From positions 1-64,000 of the forward strand of contig CABHOV010000041.1 in NCBI GenBank assembly GCA_902168185.1: DNA of 64,000 bases. Reading direction: 5' to 3'. The DNA is from an uncultured Bacteroides sp. (GTDB lineage: Bacteria; Bacteroidota; Bacteroidia; Cytophagales; Cyclobacteriaceae). The notes under the pieces were generated by a model. The model was not told where the DNA came from. It worked only from the letters and a program-made list of their open reading frames with translations, and did no database searches. Positions within the stretch are counted from its first letter, which is position 1. Every line of letters begins with the position of its first letter. The translations under genes and the position numbers were made by a program. Shown here piece after piece: positions 36,748 to 45,274 of the stretch.

Positions 36748-37095
36748 ATGAACGGAATAGTGCGATTTCTTTTGTCCGGCCTCGCGGTTTTACTCACGGC
36801 CTATCTCATGACGGGCGTGCATGTGGATGGTTATGGTTACGCGTTGCTGGTGGCCGCTGTGCTGGCACTGGCCAACATGATTGTAAAACCCATCCTGGTT
36901 ATCTTCACAATCCCCATCACTATTTTCACACTGGGATTATTTTTATTGGTGATTAACGCACTGATTATTATGCTGGTAGATTATTTGGTGCCAGGTTTCA
37001 GAGTAGATGGTTTCTGGTGGGCGCTGGCCTTCAGCCTTGTTCTCTCGATCTTTAATAGTCTGTTCACAGATCTTTCCAAAGAGAAGAATAAATAG
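36748..37095 (+). CDS. Small four-helix membrane protein, phage-holin-family annotation
   Basis: Membrane protein of 115 residues with four hydrophobic segments, of the family often annotated as phage holin or mycobacterial 4TM superfamily. Motifs are VDGYGYALLVAAVLALANMIVKPIL and the PGFRVDGFWWAL repeat of the first half. There are no lysis genes nearby, so a holin role is not supported. Its function is unknown. It is followed after 72 bp by the cytochrome c lipoprotein gene on the same strand. Confidence 0.8.
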   Translation: MNGIVRFLLSGLAVLLTAYLMTGVHVDGYGYALLVAAVLALANMIVKPILVIFTIPITIFTLGLFLLVINALIIMLVDYLVPGFRVDGFWWALAFSLVLSIFNSLFTDLSKEKNK

Positions 37096-37167
37096 AAACT
37101 ATACTCTTGTCGTAACAGGACAGTTAATAGAATAAACCTTCTTACATTATCGTTTTACTTTACCTGT

Positions 37168-40100
37168 ATGAAATTTTCACACTTTATACCAGCAGTGTGC
37201 TTGCTGCTGTCTGTTGCATGTTCCAATAAAGATTCAAACTCTTTGGATGACCATGCACCTGAAACTTCGCTTGCCGATCTTAAAGTATATAACGGACTGG
37301 AGGTAACGTTGTTTGCCTCCGAGCCTATGTTTAGTAATCCCACCAACATGGATATTGATGCGCGGGGCAGGGTATGGGTATGTGAAGCCTATAACTATCG
37401 CAATCAGTTTAATCCTAAAAATCCGGTTAAGAAAGAAGGCGATCGCATTATGATTCTGGAAGATACAGATGGCGATGGCAAAGCCGATAAAAGCAAAGTA
37501 TTCTATCAGGGTACAGATGTTAATGCAGCGCTTGGTATATGTGTGCTCGGTAATAAAGTTATCGTATCGTGCAGCCCAAATGTTTTTGTATTTACCGATG
37601 AAGATGGTGATGATGTTCCGGAGAAAAAGGAAATTTTATTCCAGGGAATTAAAGGTGTGCAACACGATCATGCTATTCATGCTTTTCTCTTTGGTCATGA
37701 CGGCCGACTATATTTCAATATGGGTAACGAAGGCGGTTTACTTGTAGATGCAAAGGGCGACACCGTTGTGGATGTATATGGAAATAAAATAATCGCCAAG
37801 GGCAAACCATACCGTGATGGGCTAGCACTTCGCTGCAACCTCGATGGCAGTAATGTTGAAGTGATCGGAAATAATTTTAGGAATAACTATGAGTTAACGG
37901 TTGATCCCTTTGGTACTGTATGGCAATCGGACAATGATGATGATGGAAATAAAGCCACACGTATCAACTATGTAATGGAGCATGGCAACTATGGCTATAA
38001 GGATGAGATCACAGGCGCAAGCTGGTATAAAAGACGCACGAACATGGAGAAAGAAATTCCTTTTCGTCATTGGCATTTGAACGATCCCGGAGTAGTACCT
38101 AATGTGTTGCAAACAGGTGCTGGTTCACCCACCGGTATGTCCATGTATGACGGCACAATGTTACCTGAAATTTTTCAAGGACAGATCGTCCATGCAGAGC
38201 CTGGTCATAATGTAGTGCGTGCCTATCCTATAGAGAACGATGGTGCAGGATATAAAGCTACGATCGTAAATATACTCGAGGGTCAAAAAGATCAATGGTT
38301 TCGTCCGGCAGATATAACCGTTGCCCCTGATGGTTCTTTGTTTGTTGCAGATTGGTATGATCCCGGAGTGGGCGGCCACCAGATGGGCGATGTCGATCGC
38401 GGAAGAATATACCGTATAGCAAAACCGAAATCAGGATATAAAATTACTCCTCCTGATGTTTCTTCACCAGAGGGAGCAGTGCAGGCTTTGCTCAGTCCTA
38501 ATCCTGCAACACGATATATAGGCTGGTCTGCGTTAGCTTCTTTCGGTAATCAGGCAGAAAGTGCGCTGCAAAAATTATGGACGTCTGGCCAGATAAGACA
38601 TCGTGCGCAAGCGCTATGGTTGTTAGCGAAACTAAATAATAAAGGTGACGCCTATATATCACAAGCCCTTGGCGATAAAGAAAGTAACATACGCATAGAA
38701 GGTATTCGGGTCGCTAAGCTTTTAAAGAAAGATATACTTCCGATTGCAACATTATTGATGAATGATTCTTCCGTTCAAGTAAGAAGAGAAGTAGCACTCG
38801 CCCTCACTGGTATAGCTACTACAGATGCTGCCGAAGTATGGGCACAACTTGCTATGCAGTATAACGGTAAAGATCGATGGTACCTGGAAGCGCTTGGTAT
38901 TGGTGCTTCGAAAACAGAAGACCTGTATTTTAATACATGGAAAAAGAAAGTAGGCACGAGCTGGAATACACCTGCCAACAGTGATATAGTTTGGAGAAGC
39001 CGGAGTAAATATGCGATGCCGCTTATGGCTGAACTCATCAAAGCTTCGGATGAAAAAGAGATGTTGCGCTACTATCGCTCTTTTGATTTCCAAAAAGATC
39101 CATCAAAGCAACAGGTATTGTCTATGCTGGTACAGCAAACGCAAGGTGATAAAGTACTATATGCATTGAAACACATGGACGCTTCGAAACTAAAGATGAC
39201 GCCTCCGGTAATGAATGCTTTGAACAAGGTACTCGATCAATATGCAGGCAAACTTGAATTTGTAGAACTTGTCTCTTCCTTTAAACTTCAGAGTCGGGCG
39301 AATGATCTTCTTCAACTTGGTATACTATATCCAGATAGTGCGAAAGGAAAAGAGTCTATCAAGGCATTGCTGGATTGGAACCGTATTGATCTGATCGATC
39401 GCGTCTTGAATTCAAAAAATCGTGATGAGGCACAAGCGATGATCAAAGCATTGTGGCCCTATATGTATGAGAAGAAGACCATGGAGATAATGGAACGCAT
39501 TGTAATGGACAGTGCTAAAGAAATGGAGCTTCGTAAACTGGCCGTGAAAACATTCGGAGGTCCGTGGGAATCAGAAGATCGTTTACTCACATTGGCGAAG
39601 GAAAAGAAGATACCGATAACATTACAAGCCGCAGCTGCCGGTGTATTTCAAACAGCATGGCGTGCTACACTCCGCGAGGAGGCTGCAAAATATCTGAAGC
39701 TTCCGGGAAGTAAAGAAGGAGCCTCCTTGCCAACAGTCGCGGTATTGGTAGAAAAAAGCGGTGATGCTGTGAAAGGAAAAGAAGTTTTCAAAACAGTTTG
39801 CGCCAGTTGCCACCGCGTTAATAACGAAGGCGTAAACTTCGGTCCGGACTTGAGTGAGATCAGCGACAAGCTTCCGAAAGAAGCTATATATACCGCGATT
39901 TTATATCCTGATCAGGGTATCAGTTTTGGTTTTGAGGGATGGCGTATAAAACTGCACGATGGCTCTTCGGCCTTCGGTAGAATTGTTTCGGAGACTGAAG
40001 ACAAAATCGATATGCAGTATATGAATAATCAGCAAACTGTTTTGAAAGAAAATATTCAGTCACGAACAAAACTCGAGAGCTCGTTAATGCCTTCCAACCT

Positions 40101-40194
40101 TCAGGCTACCATGACTGAGCAGGAATTAGTAGACCTGGTGGAGTACCTGATTACATTGAAGAAGAAAGATGGCTCGCTTAGTTTGCGTCAATAG
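37168..40194 (+). CDS. PVC-type membrane-bound dehydrogenase and cytochrome c lipoprotein
   Basis: Lipoprotein of 1008 residues (lipobox SVAC, cysteine about residue 18). Residues about 30-420 form a sorbosone-dehydrogenase-like beta-propeller (PTNMDIDARGRVWVCEAYNY, repeated DxDGDGxxD-like loops that may bind calcium). Residues about 430-800 look like HEAT-type helical repeats. The C-terminal cytochrome c domain has heme motif CASCH at 878-882. The family is expanded in Planctomycetes and Verrucomicrobia and also occurs in Bacteroidota, with inferred roles in periplasmic sugar oxidation. The electron acceptor is not encoded here. Confidence 0.85.
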   Translation: MKFSHFIPAVCLLLSVACSNKDSNSLDDHAPETSLADLKVYNGLEVTLFASEPMFSNPTNMDIDARGRVWVCEAYNYRNQFNPKNPVKKEGDRIMILEDTDGDGKADKSKVFYQGTDVNAALGICVLGNKVIVSCSPNVFVFTDEDGDDVPEKKEILFQGIKGVQHDHAIHAFLFGHDGRLYFNMGNEGGLLVDAKGDTVVDVYGNKIIAKGKPYRDGLALRCNLDGSNVEVIGNNFRNNYELTVDPFGTVWQSDNDDDGNKATRINYVMEHGNYGYKDEITGASWYKRRTNMEKEIPFRHWHLNDPGVVPNVLQTGAGSPTGMSMYDGTMLPEIFQGQIVHAEPGHNVVRAYPIENDGAGYKATIVNILEGQKDQWFRPADITVAPDGSLFVADWYDPGVGGHQMGDVDRGRIYRIAKPKSGYKITPPDVSSPEGAVQALLSPNPATRYIGWSALASFGNQAESALQKLWTSGQIRHRAQALWLLAKLNNKGDAYISQALGDKESNIRIEGIRVAKLLKKDILPIATLLMNDSSVQVRREVALALTGIATTDAAEVWAQLAMQYNGKDRWYLEALGIGASKTEDLYFNTWKKKVGTSWNTPANSDIVWRSRSKYAMPLMAELIKASDEKEMLRYYRSFDFQKDPSKQQVLSMLVQQTQGDKVLYALKHMDASKLKMTPPVMNALNKVLDQYAGKLEFVELVSSFKLQSRANDLLQLGILYPDSAKGKESIKALLDWNRIDLIDRVLNSKNRDEAQAMIKALWPYMYEKKTMEIMERIVMDSAKEMELRKLAVKTFGGPWESEDRLLTLAKEKKIPITLQAAAAGVFQTAWRATLREEAAKYLKLPGSKEGASLPTVAVLVEKSGDAVKGKEVFKTVCASCHRVNNEGVNFGPDLSEISDKLPKEAIYTAILYPDQGISFGFEGWRIKLHDGSSAFGRIVSETEDKIDMQYMNNQQTVLKENIQSRTKLESSLMPSNLQATMTEQELVDLVEYLITLKKKDGSLSLRQ

Positions 40195-40278
40195 GGTAGA
40201 TAACAGCAACTTACGATACGATATTGATTTGGCATTGCGTTTGCCTTAACCTATGCAAGGATTTAAAACACCTGCATT

Positions 40279-40824
40279 ATGAAAACAAGATTAGGTTTAC
40301 AGGCAACGGTGGCGATGATTTTAATTATAGCAGCAACCACCGTTCAGGCACAACACAGAGGTCGTGATCGTGACAACAATAGCGGAAGAGATCGAGGTAA
40401 TAGCGGACGTGGCAATAATGGAAGACACGAAGACCGTCATGACAATCGCCATGATAACCATCACGACAATAATCGTCACAATGGTCATCATGATAATAAC
40501 CACCACGGCTATCACCGCAAGGATGTACATGTATACCACCACCATCATGCTCCTGTAGTGGAGCGGCGAGTAGTGCATCACCATCATCATTCACGCCCAC
40601 GGTATGTATACTATAAAGACTACGATGTATACTACGATTGTGATCGCCAGGTGTACATTTCATTCTCTGGCAGAAACTGGACGGTAAGTGTTGCACAGCC
40701 GATACGCCTGCATCGTGTAGATATATACCGTGCGTCAAGAGTAGATGTTGATTATTACGATGACGACTTTACGCAATATCTTGAGCAGAGAAGACCACAC
40801 GGAAGAGTATATGCCGAATGGTAA
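40279..40824 (+). CDS. Secreted histidine-rich protein of unknown function
   Basis: I do not recognise a family. The 181-residue protein has a signal peptide (cleavage near VQAQ, residue 25). A low-complexity stretch (26-100) of Arg, Asn, Asp, Gly and His follows, then runs of four and five His near residues 87-109. A Tyr/Arg/Asp-rich C-terminal half with regular strands completes it. In total 24 residues are His, which suggests binding of Zn, Ni or Cu in the periplasm, but no metal-transport or metal-sensor gene is adjacent. It is transcribed alone and ends at a strong terminator. Confidence 0.7.
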   Translation: MKTRLGLQATVAMILIIAATTVQAQHRGRDRDNNSGRDRGNSGRGNNGRHEDRHDNRHDNHHDNNRHNGHHDNNHHGYHRKDVHVYHHHHAPVVERRVVHHHHHSRPRYVYYKDYDVYYDCDRQVYISFSGRNWTVSVAQPIRLHRVDIYRASRVDVDYYDDDFTQYLEQRRPHGRVYAEW

Positions 40825-40840
40825 TACAGATACGAGATAA

Positions 40841-40872
40841 AAAATAGCCAGTGATCCTGGCTATTTTTTTTT
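40841..40872 (+). terminator. Terminator of His-rich gene
   Basis: AAAATAGCCAG (40841-40851) pairs with CTGGCTATTTT (40857-40867), followed by more T. The A-tract on the other side could also serve the convergent peptidase gene. Confidence 0.9.
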
Positions 40873-40879
40873 GTGCTTA

Positions 40880-41905
40880 TCAGTCGCGGTATATAAATGT
40901 TTTTCCTTCGCCCTTTTTCTTTATGTACCCACGGTACATGCCCGAAGTGTTAAAGGTCATGGAAATGTTACCCTGGCGATCGAGTGCGACTACACCACCG
41001 TCACCACCTAATTTAGGAACCTTCTTCATTACAACGCTATCAGCAGCTTGATCAAGCGACAGGTCCGTATACTTTACAAGCGAGGATATATCGTGAGCAA
41101 CCGCCAATCGAATAAAGAACTCACCCCAGCCCGTAGCCGACACGCCACAGGAAGCATTGTCTGCATATGTACCGGCACCGATTATAGGGGCATCACCAAC
41201 ACGGCCATACTTTTTATTTGTCATGCCACCGGTAGAAGTACCGGCCGCTATATTTCCATATTGGTCAAGCGCAACAGCGCCAACCGTTCCAAACTTTTTA
41301 TCTTTTATATAGGGATCGATCAGGTGTGCTGCGCGATCTGTATCTGCTTCCTTTACTTTGATCCATTGTTTATACCGTAGTGAATCAAAAAAATAGGAAG
41401 GATCAACGGTTTCAAGATTTTGTTCTCGTGCAAACTTTTCGGCACCATCCCCAATCATCATCACATGCTCCGATTGAGTCATCACAGCATACGCAGCCGT
41501 GATTGGATTTTTTATAGTGGTCACTCCGGCAACAGCTCCTGCCATCAGATTGCTGCCATCCATAATGGAAGCATCCAGTTCATTTTTACCTTCACTATTA
41601 AACACAGCACCTTTACCGGCATTGAACAACGGTGAATTCTCCATCACCTTGATAGCCGCTATTACCGCCTCCAGACTTTTACCTCCTCGCTCTAAAACGC
41701 TGTAGCCACTATCCAGAGCTTGGCTTAGCGCGGCATGGTATGCCTTTTCTTTTTCCGGCGTCATGTTCTCGCGTTTTATAGTGCCGGCACCACCATGGAT
41801 CACCAATGTTATAGGTCCAGGTGCTAGAACTGCGGGTGACTCTTTTGGTTTTTCCGAGCATGCTATTACTGCAAAGAGTAAGAGAAACGGTAAAAAAATT
41901 CTCAT
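40880..41905 (-). CDS. Isoaspartyl peptidase/L-asparaginase, lipoprotein
   Basis: N-terminal nucleophile hydrolase of 341 residues that cleaves itself and then hydrolyses isoaspartyl dipeptides or asparagine. The autocleavage site and nucleophile Thr lie in KKFGTVGAVALD near residue 200, followed by STGGMTNKKYGRVGDAPIIGAGTYA. The N-terminal substrate-side motif is VIHGGAGTI. A lipobox (VIAC, cysteine about residue 16) marks it as an exported lipoprotein, which is common in Bacteroidota. The gene stands alone. Confidence 0.88.
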   Translation of the reverse strand: MRIFLPFLLLFAVIACSEKPKESPAVLAPGPITLVIHGGAGTIKRENMTPEKEKAYHAALSQALDSGYSVLERGGKSLEAVIAAIKVMENSPLFNAGKGAVFNSEGKNELDASIMDGSNLMAGAVAGVTTIKNPITAAYAVMTQSEHVMMIGDGAEKFAREQNLETVDPSYFFDSLRYKQWIKVKEADTDRAAHLIDPYIKDKKFGTVGAVALDQYGNIAAGTSTGGMTNKKYGRVGDAPIIGAGTYADNASCGVSATGWGEFFIRLAVAHDISSLVKYTDLSLDQAADSVVMKKVPKLGGDGGVVALDRQGNISMTFNTSGMYRGYIKKKGEGKTFIYRD

Positions 41906-41983
41906 AAAGGTTGGGTTAATGATTAGGAAAGGTAGGGAATTGCTGTTATAATGCGGATTCGGGAATTAATTAGACAATATTTT

Positions 41984-42012
41984 TTGTTTTCGTGCATGAG
42001 CGCATAATTTTG
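41984..42012 (+). promoter_or_regulatory. Promoter of DksA-like gene
   Basis: TTG (41984-41986, in a T-rich context), an 18-nt spacer and a perfect -7 TAATTTTG (42005-42012). The predicted leader is about 25 nt before the ATG at 42043. Confidence 0.65.
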
Positions 42013-42042
42013 CGCATCTTTTACCAAACGGGGAAACACCAT

Positions 42043-42831
42043 ATGGCTAAGAATAAAAAGACCAGCGCTAAGCCAGCTAAAAAAGCAGCTAAAGCGAAAC
42101 CTGCAGCAAAAGTAAAAAAGGCTGCCCCTCCAAAAGCTAAAAAAGCACCAGCCAAAAAAGTGGTTGCTAAAAAAGCTGCTCCCAAAAAAGTTGCTCCACC
42201 TCCGAAAAAGGTTGTAGCAGCAAAAAAGGAAACCCCGAAAAAAGAGCCTGCTAAAAAAGTAGCAGCTCCAAAAGCAGAACAGCCCGTAAAGGCAGAAAAG
42301 CCAGTAGCACCGAAGAAAGTTGAAAAAGCAGAAGCCCCTCCGAAGCCGACTCCAGTTGTCGCTAAACCTGCACCACCACAATTAAATATTTTCCCCGTGC
42401 CGAACCAGAGACCGATTGCTCACAAGCCTGCACAAGGTGTAGCATCCAGTGAAGAAAGAACGCGCTACTCAGAAGAAGAGTTGAAGGAGTTTGAAGCTCT
42501 TATCAATCGTAAACTTGACAAAGCGAGAGAAGAGTACAAGATTTTGAAGGATACACTGAATCGTAACAACGATGAAGGTACCGATGCGACCTCAGGAGGT
42601 AACACCAAAGTATTGGAAGATGGAGCTGAAACAGCCGAGAAAGAAAACCTCAGCCAGTTAGCGGCCCGCCAGCAGAAGTATATAACGAACCTCGAGAATG
42701 CTCTGGTCCGTATCAAGAATGGTACGTACGGAATTTGTTCTGTAACAGGAAAGCTTATTCCAAAAGAGCGATTGATTGCAGTGCCTCACACCACGCAGTC
42801 GATCGAAGCAAAAATGATGCAACAGGATTAA
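42043..42831 (+). CDS. TraR/DksA-type regulator with Lys/Ala/Pro-rich tail
   Basis: Protein of 262 residues. The first 110 or so are almost entirely Lys, Ala, Pro and Val, in KKAAPPK-type repeats like histone H1 tails, and probably disordered and DNA- or RNA-binding. The C-terminal half (about 145-262) is the DksA/TraR coiled coil and globular region (YSEEELKEFEALI, LARIKNGTYGIC-type ending). Of the four zinc-finger cysteines only one remains (YGICSVTGK), with the second pair replaced (VPHTT). From memory this loss is common in Bacteroidota members. I chose the ATG at 42043, the first ATG after the promoter. Confidence 0.8.
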   Translation: MAKNKKTSAKPAKKAAKAKPAAKVKKAAPPKAKKAPAKKVVAKKAAPKKVAPPPKKVVAAKKETPKKEPAKKVAAPKAEQPVKAEKPVAPKKVEKAEAPPKPTPVVAKPAPPQLNIFPVPNQRPIAHKPAQGVASSEERTRYSEEELKEFEALINRKLDKAREEYKILKDTLNRNNDEGTDATSGGNTKVLEDGAETAEKENLSQLAARQQKYITNLENALVRIKNGTYGICSVTGKLIPKERLIAVPHTTQSIEAKMMQQD

Positions 42832-42839
42832 CAAAAGCT

Positions 42840-42865
42840 TCCCCTCCACACCAGAGGGGATTTTT
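42840..42865 (+). terminator. Terminator of DksA-like gene
   Basis: TCCCCTC (42840-42846) pairs with GAGGGGA (42854-42860), followed by TTTTT. The T-tract is shared with the -33 element of the next promoter. Confidence 0.85.
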
Positions 42866-42894
42866 GTCTCCGTTAGATTTTAAGTTTATCTTTA
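42864..42894 (+). promoter_or_regulatory. Promoter of scpB-rluB
   Basis: TTG (42864-42866), a 20-nt spacer and TATCTTTA (42887-42894, one mismatch to TAnnTTTG). The GTG start of scpB lies 20 nt downstream. Confidence 0.55.
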
Positions 42895-42913
42895 GTTACT
42901 AACACAGAATACC

Positions 42914-43510
42914 GTGGACTTTCTTCAAAATCATATAGAAGCGCTGATCTTCTGCTCACCCAGCCCGATAAAAGTTGTAGACATAAAAACATGTCTTATC
43001 GAAATGTTTAATGCAGATGTACCAGATGAAGATATAGCAGGGGCGATCGAACGACTCGAAGAAAAATATCTGGCTGAAGAATATTCCTTCCAACTTTTTA
43101 AAGCAGGAGGAGGCTATCAGTTTCTAACCAAGCCGGCATACCAAGCCAGCATTGGTATCATGCTCAAGCAACAATCTAAAAAAAGATTATCAACATCCGC
43201 GATGGAAACGCTTTCCATCATTGCCTATAAACAACCTATTTCAAAAACTGAAATAGAAAACATTCGTGGTGTAAACTGCGATTATGCCGTACAGAAATTA
43301 CTGGACAAAAATCTTATTGAAATAACCGGAAAGGCTGATACTATCGGCCGGCCTATGCTGTATGGCACCACGCCTAAATTCATGGAGTATTTTGGGATTA
43401 ACGATCTGGCAGAATTGCCCGTACCAAAAGAATTTACTGGCGATATAAGTACAAGTACCATTGGAGAAAACACCGACTTAAAAGAATCAGATGCCCAGCC
43501 GCAACAGTAA
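42914..43510 (+). CDS. scpB: Segregation and condensation protein B
   Basis: Winged-helix subunit of the SMC-ScpA-ScpB condensin, 198 residues. The N-terminal winged helix (IEALIFCSPSPIKVVDI) and second winged helix (ETLSIIAYKQPISKTEIENIRGV, then LIEITGKADTIGRPMLYGTT) match the family. The start is GTG at 42914; no ATG occurs before residue 30. Its end overlaps the rluB start by 20 bp, so the pair is probably translationally coupled. This ScpB-RluB order is common in bacteria. Confidence 0.93.
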   Translation: MDFLQNHIEALIFCSPSPIKVVDIKTCLIEMFNADVPDEDIAGAIERLEEKYLAEEYSFQLFKAGGGYQFLTKPAYQASIGIMLKQQSKKRLSTSAMETLSIIAYKQPISKTEIENIRGVNCDYAVQKLLDKNLIEITGKADTIGRPMLYGTTPKFMEYFGINDLAELPVPKEFTGDISTSTIGENTDLKESDAQPQQ

Positions 43511-45227
43511 TTCATCATCATCAGGAAGATCACGAGGTCGTAGCAGCTCTGCGCGACCAGCAGGAAAACCATTTAAGAGCAAAAGCGATTCATCTCCGAG
43601 AGGATATAAAAAATCGGATAGAAAAGATTCATCAGGTAAACCATCATTTCGTAAAAGATCCGATGAAGGTTTTGATGATAGAAAGAGCCGCTCAGGTGGT
43701 TCATCTTTTTCTAAACCCGGAAAGAAATTTTTTAAGAGCGGAGGAAAATCTTCGGATGATTCATCTGAGTCCAGAGGAAAAAGTTTTTCTTCAAGGCCAT
43801 CGGGTAAATCATTTGGTAAGTCAAGAGAAGAAGGATCATTCCGTAAGTCTTCGTCAAGTGAACGAGGCGAGCGTTCATCAAGACCTTCTTCGAGAGGTTT
43901 CGATAAAAAAGATTCAGCTAAACCGTTTCGCTCCAGAAGAGACGATGATTCTTCAGAGAGAAGAAGTTCATCAGGCAAGCCGTCATTCGGTAAGCCACGT
44001 GGAGAAGGATCCTTCCGCAAGTCTTCATCTTCATCATCAAGTGAACGCGGTGAGCGTTCATCCAGACCTACAAGAGGTTTCGATAAAAAAGATTCAGGTA
44101 AGCCTTTCCGCGGGAAAAGAGATGATGATTCATCTGAAGGAAGAAGATCACTCGGCAAACCAAGAGAAGAGGGATCATTCCGTAAATCTTCAGGCGAACG
44201 CAGAGAGCGTCCATCCGGATCTTCAAGAGGAGGATTTGATAAAAAAGATTCAGGCAAATCTTTCCGTCCAAGAAGAGAAGACGATTCTTCGGAAAGTACA
44301 AGCTATACTTCACGCAGGTCCAAATCATTTGAGGAACCGAAAGAAGAAAAATCATTTGGAAAGAGCGACTCTGGTGAATCTTCGTCAGAGAGATCTTTCA
44401 AGAAACCTAGTCTTCGTAAATTAACGGAAGACTCAAAAGGATCTTCCAGTAAACGGAGATCTTCCAGTGCGCGAAAGGATTTCGGTCCAAGCGATGAGGA
44501 AGCACCTGCGCAAACAGAGAAGATCAGATTGAATAGATATATAGCGAACAGCGGTGTGTGCTCAAGGCGCGAAGCAGATGAGCTTATCACCATGGGGTTG
44601 ATTTCTGTCAATGGTAAAACTATTACAGAGTTAGGCTATAAAGTAAATCCTGGCGATGAAGTACGCTATGAAAGTAAGGTGCTGCGAGCCGAAAAGCCGG
44701 TATATGTTTTAATGAACAAACCAAAGGGCTATCTCACAACAACGGTCGATCCGCAGGAGCGTAACACGGTGATGCAATTAATTGCAAATCATGTTAAAGA
44801 ACGCATTTATCCGGTTGGCCGATTGGACAGAAACACAACGGGGTTGCTACTGCTTACCAATGATGGTGATCTTGCAGATAAACTGATGCATCCTTCGTAT
44901 AATGTTAAAAAGATATACAAGGTTGAACTTGATCGTCCGCTAACGAAAGCTGATTTCCAGAAAATAGCAGAGGGTGGTGTTCATCTTGAGGAAGGAAAAG
45001 TAACGGTAGATGATATTGCTATAATCTCAGACGATAACAAGACTGTTGGTATAGAATTACACATTGGCTGGAACCGTGTTGTAAGAAGAATTTTTGAATC
45101 ACTGGAATACCAGGTTGTAAAACTTGATCGCTCGGTATACGCTGGCCTTGACAAGAAAGATCTTGGCCGTGGTGAGTGGCGCTTCCTGAAGAAGGAGGAA
45201 ATAGTTCGTTTAAAACATTATAAATAG
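43491..45227 (+). CDS. rluB: RluB-type pseudouridine synthase with long Ser/Arg-rich N-terminus
   Basis: 23S rRNA pseudouridine synthase of 578 residues, twice the usual length. The catalytic half contains an S4 domain (about 343-400, RLNRYIANSGVCSRREAD) and the RsuA/RluB catalytic domain with the GRLDRNTTG motif (Asp446). The extra N-terminal 342 residues are mostly Ser, Arg, Lys, Gly and Asp, including three imperfect tandem repeats of about 55 residues built from GSFRKSS, GFDKKDSGKPFR and DDDSSE motifs. It is likely disordered and RNA-binding. From memory such extensions occur in other Bacteroidota RluB proteins, but at varying length. Confidence 0.9.
   Translation: MPSRNSNSSSSGRSRGRSSSARPAGKPFKSKSDSSPRGYKKSDRKDSSGKPSFRKRSDEGFDDRKSRSGGSSFSKPGKKFFKSGGKSSDDSSESRGKSFSSRPSGKSFGKSREEGSFRKSSSSERGERSSRPSSRGFDKKDSAKPFRSRRDDDSSERRSSSGKPSFGKPRGEGSFRKSSSSSSSERGERSSRPTRGFDKKDSGKPFRGKRDDDSSEGRRSLGKPREEGSFRKSSGERRERPSGSSRGGFDKKDSGKSFRPRREDDSSESTSYTSRRSKSFEEPKEEKSFGKSDSGESSSERSFKKPSLRKLTEDSKGSSSKRRSSSARKDFGPSDEEAPAQTEKIRLNRYIANSGVCSRREADELITMGLISVNGKTITELGYKVNPGDEVRYESKVLRAEKPVYVLMNKPKGYLTTTVDPQERNTVMQLIANHVKERIYPVGRLDRNTTGLLLLTNDGDLADKLMHPSYNVKKIYKVELDRPLTKADFQKIAEGGVHLEEGKVTVDDIAIISDDNKTVGIELHIGWNRVVRRIFESLEYQVVKLDRSVYAGLDKKDLGRGEWRFLKKEEIVRLKHYK
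43822..44330 (+). repeat. Tandem protein-coding repeats in RluB
   Basis: Three imperfect copies, beginning near 43822, 43998 and 44160, have periods of about 165-175 bp. Each encodes REEGSFRKSS, an RGER-type linker, GFDKKDS and DDDSSE. Differences are mostly point changes and small in-frame indels. Confidence 0.75.
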
Positions 45228-45243
45228 TATATATATTGAAGTC

Positions 45244-45274
45244 TGCATAAGGATCATCATTTGATCTTTATGCA
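45244..45274. terminator. Bidirectional terminator between rluB and kinase
   Basis: A 13-bp stem (45244-45256 with 45262-45274, one G-U pair) with a 5-nt loop. It overlaps the last codons of the minus-strand histidine kinase gene. T-tracts are weak. Confidence 0.55.

Noticed and set aside
36748-37095. Possible prophage because of the holin-family label
   Set aside because: No lysin, capsid, integrase or attachment site is nearby; the family is widespread in non-phage contexts.
40321-40738. Open frames opposite the His-rich protein
   Set aside because: They consist of antisense His/Asp codons (Met/Val/Ile- or Asp/His-rich) and lack starts or family similarity.
43822-44330. CRISPR-like repeat array
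   Set aside because: The repeats are about 170 bp, imperfect and in frame with RluB; there are no unique spacers or cas genes.
43487-44424. Two long open frames (256 and 253 codons) overlapping the RluB repeat region
   Set aside because: They are shadows caused by the repetitive Ser/Arg/Lys codons of RluB, whose own frame continues into recognisable domains.
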